From: a candidate division FCPU426 bacterium
GTDB taxonomy: Bacteria; Oederibacteriota; PGYV01; Palsa-1178
NCBI GenBank assembly: GCA_003159495.1
Contig: PLPI01000083.1
Location: 1-53,917, forward strand
Length of the DNA: 53,917 nucleotides
Reading direction: 5' to 3'
Part shown: one piece after another, positions 50,452 to 53,917 of the stretch
Position numbering within the stretch: position 1 is the stretch's first letter
How the letters are laid out: every line of letters begins with the position of its first letter
Notes under the pieces: generated by a model
What the model was told of the DNA's origin: nothing
What the model saw: the letters and a program-made list of their open reading frames with translations, nothing else
Database searches by the model: none
Position numbers and translations under genes: made by a program

Positions 50452-51918
50452 TTACTTTACAAGGTTCCTGTATACCGTTATCGTCGGCGTGTCCATTACC
50501 TTCCTGTAATAATTGTCAAGAAATGCCTGGAACGCGGCGTATGTCCCCTTTTCAAGCACCACCCACACCGGTGTGTGGTTGAATAGCACGCCGGTCACAG
50601 CGTCCCTGTCGCCGGCAAAATACCCAAGCGGATATGAATAAATATATTTTGTCGCCGCCTGCGCACCGGTCATAAAATACAAATCCGGCATGTTTGGCCA
50701 CGCAAAGAGGAAATATTTGTCCCTGACGACTCCTCCCGAATCAGAGTTTATCATATCCGCCGCCGCGCTTACATTGTAATAATATTCAATGGTATATCTC
50801 CCGGTCCTTAAATAGTCCGGGGCCTTCATTATTACAGCCTGAAAAATTATAATTACGGTTATCAGCGCGCCCATAAGCACGGCCGCAATTGAGGCTGAAG
50901 ATGTCTTCTTTTTTACCCAGACAAAAATATCCCTTAACAGCAATGCGGCGGCAAGGGGCATTATTGCCGTAAGTATCAGGTAATAATGGGGATAAAGCCC
51001 CCTGAATATCATTACCCCCGCAAGCAGGGTTATAAAAGTCATGGATAAAATCCCGCAAAAAGCCGGTTCCTTTTTCCTGAATGAACTTACACCGGTATAA
51101 ATTATCCCGGCGAGCGGCAGAATATTCTGGGATGTAAACATTCCCGCGCCCAGCTTAATCAATTCACCGGCTTCGCCGCGCACTGAATTAACCGCGAAAA
51201 ACGAGCCGAACATTATGACGCTGTTTATAAATTCCCTGAGAATACCCCTGTAAAGCAGCCAGCTGAATACCAAAAATATCAGCGCCGTAAATCCCGCAAG
51301 GTACCAGGCAAGCGAAAAGAGCCTCTCTTTTTTAAGATAAAAAACAATATAAAGCGCCGGGGCAAGTATAAAAAAAATAGTCCCGGGGTCCATGGCCAGC
51401 GCGGCCGCAGCGAAAAATCCCGAGATAAAAAAACTGATATGTTCGTATCCCTTTTCAGCTTCAGCCGCAAAAAAAAGCGACGCCAGCACGGGGAACTGTG
51501 CGAATATTTCCGGATATGAGCCCAACCCCTGCATCATATAATTATTCATATAAACCGAATAAATCAATGTGGCGAGCATCGCGTAAAATGACGAAGAGCT
51601 CACGCTCCTGGCCAGCATGTAAAGCAGAAGTATTATAAAAATAATATATATGGTTGTAAAATACCTTATGGCGTCCGTGTCCGTTCCAAATATTGAAAAA
51701 GCCGCCTTATAAACGCTGTATATAAGCGGCGGCCTGTAATCGAATATATCCCTGTAAGGCATCACGGTCTGTGACATGTTTTTTGCCATGTAGGCTATTG
51801 TGCCTTCTTCGCGGTCAAGGGGCAGATGCAGCGACTGCATCCTGAACAATCCCGTAAAGCAGGCAAGTATGAGCAAAAAGACAAGCTCCTTCCACGAGAT
51901 ACTTTTCAGATTCCCCAT
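50452..51918 (-). CDS. Glycosyltransferase family 39-like (PMT/ArnT) membrane protein
   Basis: 488 residues from the ATG at 51918, which overlaps the stop of the dehydrogenase gene by one base (TGATG). About ten to eleven membrane segments. The first external loop has LPLDREEGTIAYMAKNM, then YRDIFDYRPPLIYSVYK: acidic residues and the RPPL turn are the hallmark of GT-C, family 39 enzymes. These move sugars from polyprenyl-phosphate carriers to protein or lipid outside the inner membrane. The Thr/Ser-rich surface proteins in this window are conceivable acceptors, but there is no direct evidence. Confidence 0.85.
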   Translation of the reverse strand: MGNLKSISWKELVFLLILACFTGLFRMQSLHLPLDREEGTIAYMAKNMSQTVMPYRDIFDYRPPLIYSVYKAAFSIFGTDTDAIRYFTTIYIIFIILLLYMLARSVSSSSFYAMLATLIYSVYMNNYMMQGLGSYPEIFAQFPVLASLFFAAEAEKGYEHISFFISGFFAAAALAMDPGTIFFILAPALYIVFYLKKERLFSLAWYLAGFTALIFLVFSWLLYRGILREFINSVIMFGSFFAVNSVRGEAGELIKLGAGMFTSQNILPLAGIIYTGVSSFRKKEPAFCGILSMTFITLLAGVMIFRGLYPHYYLILTAIMPLAAALLLRDIFVWVKKKTSSASIAAVLMGALITVIIIFQAVIMKAPDYLRTGRYTIEYYYNVSAAADMINSDSGGVVRDKYFLFAWPNMPDLYFMTGAQAATKYIYSYPLGYFAGDRDAVTGVLFNHTPVWVVLEKGTYAAFQAFLDNYYRKVMDTPTITVYRNLVK

Positions 51919-53036
51919 CAAAGGGCCTCTTTGAGTATCTTTTTCACAGCCGCCTCGTCCATTGCAACGGGATTATACGACATTGACGCGGAGTACTCCA
52001 CCCTCTCCATTATCTCATCCGTCTTTTCGCCGGCGCGCGGTATAATGGCCGATATCCTTGCAGGTATCCCGAACGACCTGTTTATTGACTTGATTTTTTT
52101 TATGAGGTCGATGCCCGTGACTTTTTTTATCTGCTCGAGCTGGGCAGAACACGCGCTCATGTTGTGTTTGAGCACATATGGTAAAAGCACCGCGTTTACC
52201 AGCCCGTGGGGCAGGTTAAGCACGGCTCCCACCGGATGGCCTATGCCGTGTGCCGCGCCGAGCCCGGCATTGGCGAAAGCCATCCCGGCGGTAAAACTTC
52301 CGAGCATCACATTATACCTTGCCTTTTTATCCCCGCCGTTCTTATAGGCCGCGGGAAGCCCGTCCACAAGCAGTGTGAGAGCCTTTAGTGAAAGTATTTC
52401 GGTTAGTTCGTTGGCGTTCTTTGAAAAAAGTGATTCGACCGCGTGTGTGAGCGCGTCCATGCCAGAATGTGCCGTCAGCTCCGGAGGCATTGAGAGTGTG
52501 AGCCCCGGGTCGATGATGACAGCCGAAGGCACCATGGATTCGCCCCTTAAGGATATTTTTATTTTTTTCTGCGTATAATAAAGCACGGCGTTTTTTGTGG
52601 CCTCGGACCCGCTCCCGGCTGTTGTTGGTATGGCAACCATATATCCCGTATCTTTCCTGACCGGTATCTTTGAGTCGAGGTATTCCTTTACGCTTAAGCG
52701 GTCCCTGTATATTCCGGCCACGGCCTTTGCGCAGTCAATGGCAGAGCCGCCGCCAAGCCCCACAAAAAATTCCGCCCTGTAGCGCCTGGCAAGCTCCACC
52801 GCGGCATCCACAGTCTCGACCGAAACCTCGGGCTCCACCCCCTCAAATACAAAAACCTCTTTTGACTGTTTCCTTATTAATTTTCTCGCGTTGTCCAGCA
52901 GCCCTGATTTTCTGGCGAAATTACGGCCGGTTATGATGAGCCCGCGCGTGCCCCTGAATGGTATATCCTGCAGTCTTTCAATGGAGTTATAGCCGACAAA
53001 AACCTTTCCGGGAAATAACATGGAAAAGTCCTTCAT
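51918..53036 (-). CDS. Iron-dependent alcohol dehydrogenase
   Basis: 372 residues from the ATG at 53036, overlapping the MEMO gene stop by four bases (ATGA). Type III dehydrogenase: NAD-binding GLGGGSAIDCAKA, IPTTAGSGSEAT, then metal ligands in HSGMDALTHAVES and AAHGIGHPVGAVLNLPHG. The substrate cannot be predicted; the family includes butanol, glycerol, lactaldehyde and propanediol dehydrogenases. A longer frame is open upstream but would lie within the MEMO gene. Confidence 0.93.
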   Translation of the reverse strand: MKDFSMLFPGKVFVGYNSIERLQDIPFRGTRGLIITGRNFARKSGLLDNARKLIRKQSKEVFVFEGVEPEVSVETVDAAVELARRYRAEFFVGLGGGSAIDCAKAVAGIYRDRLSVKEYLDSKIPVRKDTGYMVAIPTTAGSGSEATKNAVLYYTQKKIKISLRGESMVPSAVIIDPGLTLSMPPELTAHSGMDALTHAVESLFSKNANELTEILSLKALTLLVDGLPAAYKNGGDKKARYNVMLGSFTAGMAFANAGLGAAHGIGHPVGAVLNLPHGLVNAVLLPYVLKHNMSACSAQLEQIKKVTGIDLIKKIKSINRSFGIPARISAIIPRAGEKTDEIMERVEYSASMSYNPVAMDEAAVKKILKEAL

Positions 53037-53848
53037 ATGACAGCCACCCCCGCGTATCCCACGACTTCGGAAAAATCGCCCGAGGTTTCGCCTGAATTTG
53101 AATATTGCACAAGCTTCCCGCGCTTTGCCCCGGCCGCTTCGCAGCTTTTCATCATCACGTAAGCAGGCAAAACCCCGCACATTGAATAGCCGTTGTCCAT
53201 GACGGCATCGTACATTCCGTCCGCGTCGAGTTTTTCCATGAACGCTATCACCTTTTCATCCTTTTGCCGCGCGCTATCCGCGCTTTCATAATGTGTCATA
53301 TCCGAGGACGCCAGAATAATGGCGTCTTTTCCCTTTAAAGCTTCCGCTACCGCCCCGGCCAGAACGTTTAAAATTTCCCGGTTGCTTTCCCTGACGCATA
53401 TTGCAACCATTGATATATCGGCCCTTAATACCTGCAGGAACGGCAGCTGGACCTCTATGGAATGTTCCCGTGCGTGCGCAAGTTCGTCAAATTCGGCCCA
53501 TTCGCATTTATCCACGATATCCCCGGAAATATCCGCGTTAATTTTTACGGCCCCCAGCGGAGTAATCCAGCTCCCGGCCGGGTAAACAGATATTCCCTTC
53601 CCCATACCGGTATGATTCGGCCCGAGTATCACAATGGTACTGGGTATTTCCACCGACGAAAAAACCTTTCCCGCCACCGCCCCTGAATATATATAACCGG
53701 CATGCGGGGCCATAATGCCTTTTGCCTTTATTTTTTTTCCGGCGCCGGCGGCAAGGAACGCGTCAACCTGCTTTTTTAATTTCTCTCCGTTTTTCTCATA
53801 AAAAGACCCGGCAACCACCGGCTGTCTCACGGCTTGTTTATTTTCCAT
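53033..53848 (-). CDS. MEMO1-family protein (AmmeMemoRadiSam system protein B)
   Basis: 271 residues from the ATG at 53848, which follows AGAGGCGGGAT. Family signatures: RQPVVAGSFYEKN at the start, GIMAPHAGYIYSGAVAGKVF, VILGPNHTGMGKG, LAHAREHSIEVQLPFLQ and SSDMTHYES, which place the His residues of the metal site. It is often encoded next to an AMMECR1-domain protein and a radical-SAM enzyme; those would lie upstream of this window if present. It heads the overlapping run with the dehydrogenase and GT39-type genes. Confidence 0.92.
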   Translation of the reverse strand: MENKQAVRQPVVAGSFYEKNGEKLKKQVDAFLAAGAGKKIKAKGIMAPHAGYIYSGAVAGKVFSSVEIPSTIVILGPNHTGMGKGISVYPAGSWITPLGAVKINADISGDIVDKCEWAEFDELAHAREHSIEVQLPFLQVLRADISMVAICVRESNREILNVLAGAVAEALKGKDAIILASSDMTHYESADSARQKDEKVIAFMEKLDADGMYDAVMDNGYSMCGVLPAYVMMKSCEAAGAKRGKLVQYSNSGETSGDFSEVVGYAGVAVI

Positions 53849-53917
53849 ATCCCGCCTCTCTATAAATAAATACTGTCTTAAAACCCCGCACATGTTACCT
53901 GATCCGGGGTATATGAC

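Noticed and set aside
53037-53180. 48-residue N-terminal extension of the alcohol dehydrogenase
   Set aside because: It lies inside the MEMO gene in another frame, is Arg-rich and has no family similarity.

Overview
The window looks like a chromosomal segment of an uncultured diderm bacterium from a candidate phylum. Evidence for two membranes is a LolA-like chaperone, several lipoproteins, predicted outer-membrane beta-barrels and a PorV-like protein. Long Thr/Pro '-TxTPTxT-' tracts joined to FlgD-like Ig domains, together with MenA and a GatCAB operon, remind me of lineages such as Candidatus Goldbacteria or Elusimicrobia. That placement is an inference from style, not a marker-gene result. 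Almost every gene is on the minus strand; only glgP and its small neighbour (3.05-6.04 kb) are on the plus strand. I see no rRNA, tRNA or CRISPR array.

Layout. 0-2.8 kb: an ECF sigma factor, its anti-sigma factor and a PorV-like barrel form an operon beside the start of a secreted T/P-rich protein. A shared ECF-type promoter motif lies upstream of the sigma gene and of the T/P protein gene. 3-6 kb: alpha-glucan phosphorylase. 6-15.4 kb: housekeeping genes (menA, mfd, pgpA, pgsA, rimO, yajQ, rodZ-like, lolA-like), with two long perfect or near-perfect inverted repeats in intergenic DNA. 15.5-33.2 kb: a roughly 17.5-kb set of 17 co-directional genes behind one good sigma70-like promoter. It encodes a PH-domain protein, an ORF6N protein, five lipoproteins, two paralogous beta-barrels, two secreted proteins of unknown function, VirB2-, VirB6-, VirB3-, VirB4- and VirB8-like components, and a TPR-GGDEF protein. 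There is no relaxase, coupling ATPase, VirB11 or VirB10, so this is not a standard conjugation system. It is the best candidate here for an undescribed envelope machine. 33.4-36.8 kb: two secreted surface proteins, one with a T/P-rich stalk of about 300 residues. 37-45 kb: ftsK, a phosphohexomutase, and gatC-gatA-zinc ribbon-gatB. Between ftsK and the mutase lie a very short gene with an excellent promoter and terminator, and a cluster of DnaA-box-like sequences. 45-50.5 kb: an accessory zone with a 'mobile mystery protein' A/B (HTH/Fic) pair under a double operator, a solitary DNA methyltransferase, two copies of a 160-bp MITE-like element, REP-like palindromes, a membrane-TPR protein and a cupin. 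50.5-53.9 kb: a GT39-type glycosyltransferase, an iron-dependent alcohol dehydrogenase and a MEMO-family protein in overlapping genes.

How it may fit together. The anti-sigma factor ends in a FlgD-like Ig domain homologous to the C-terminal domain of the T/P-rich surface protein, and it is co-transcribed with a PorV-like barrel. This suggests the ECF pathway monitors export or assembly of surface proteins. In the VirB-like cluster, inner-membrane and pilin-like parts occur without the usual VirB7/9/10 core and with duplicated barrels and lipoproteins, which may replace the outer-membrane portion. The lipoproteins share a Pro/Gly/Asp-Ala-Thr-Pro motif just after the lipidated Cys. All functional statements rest on recognised motifs and gene order; no database search was run.
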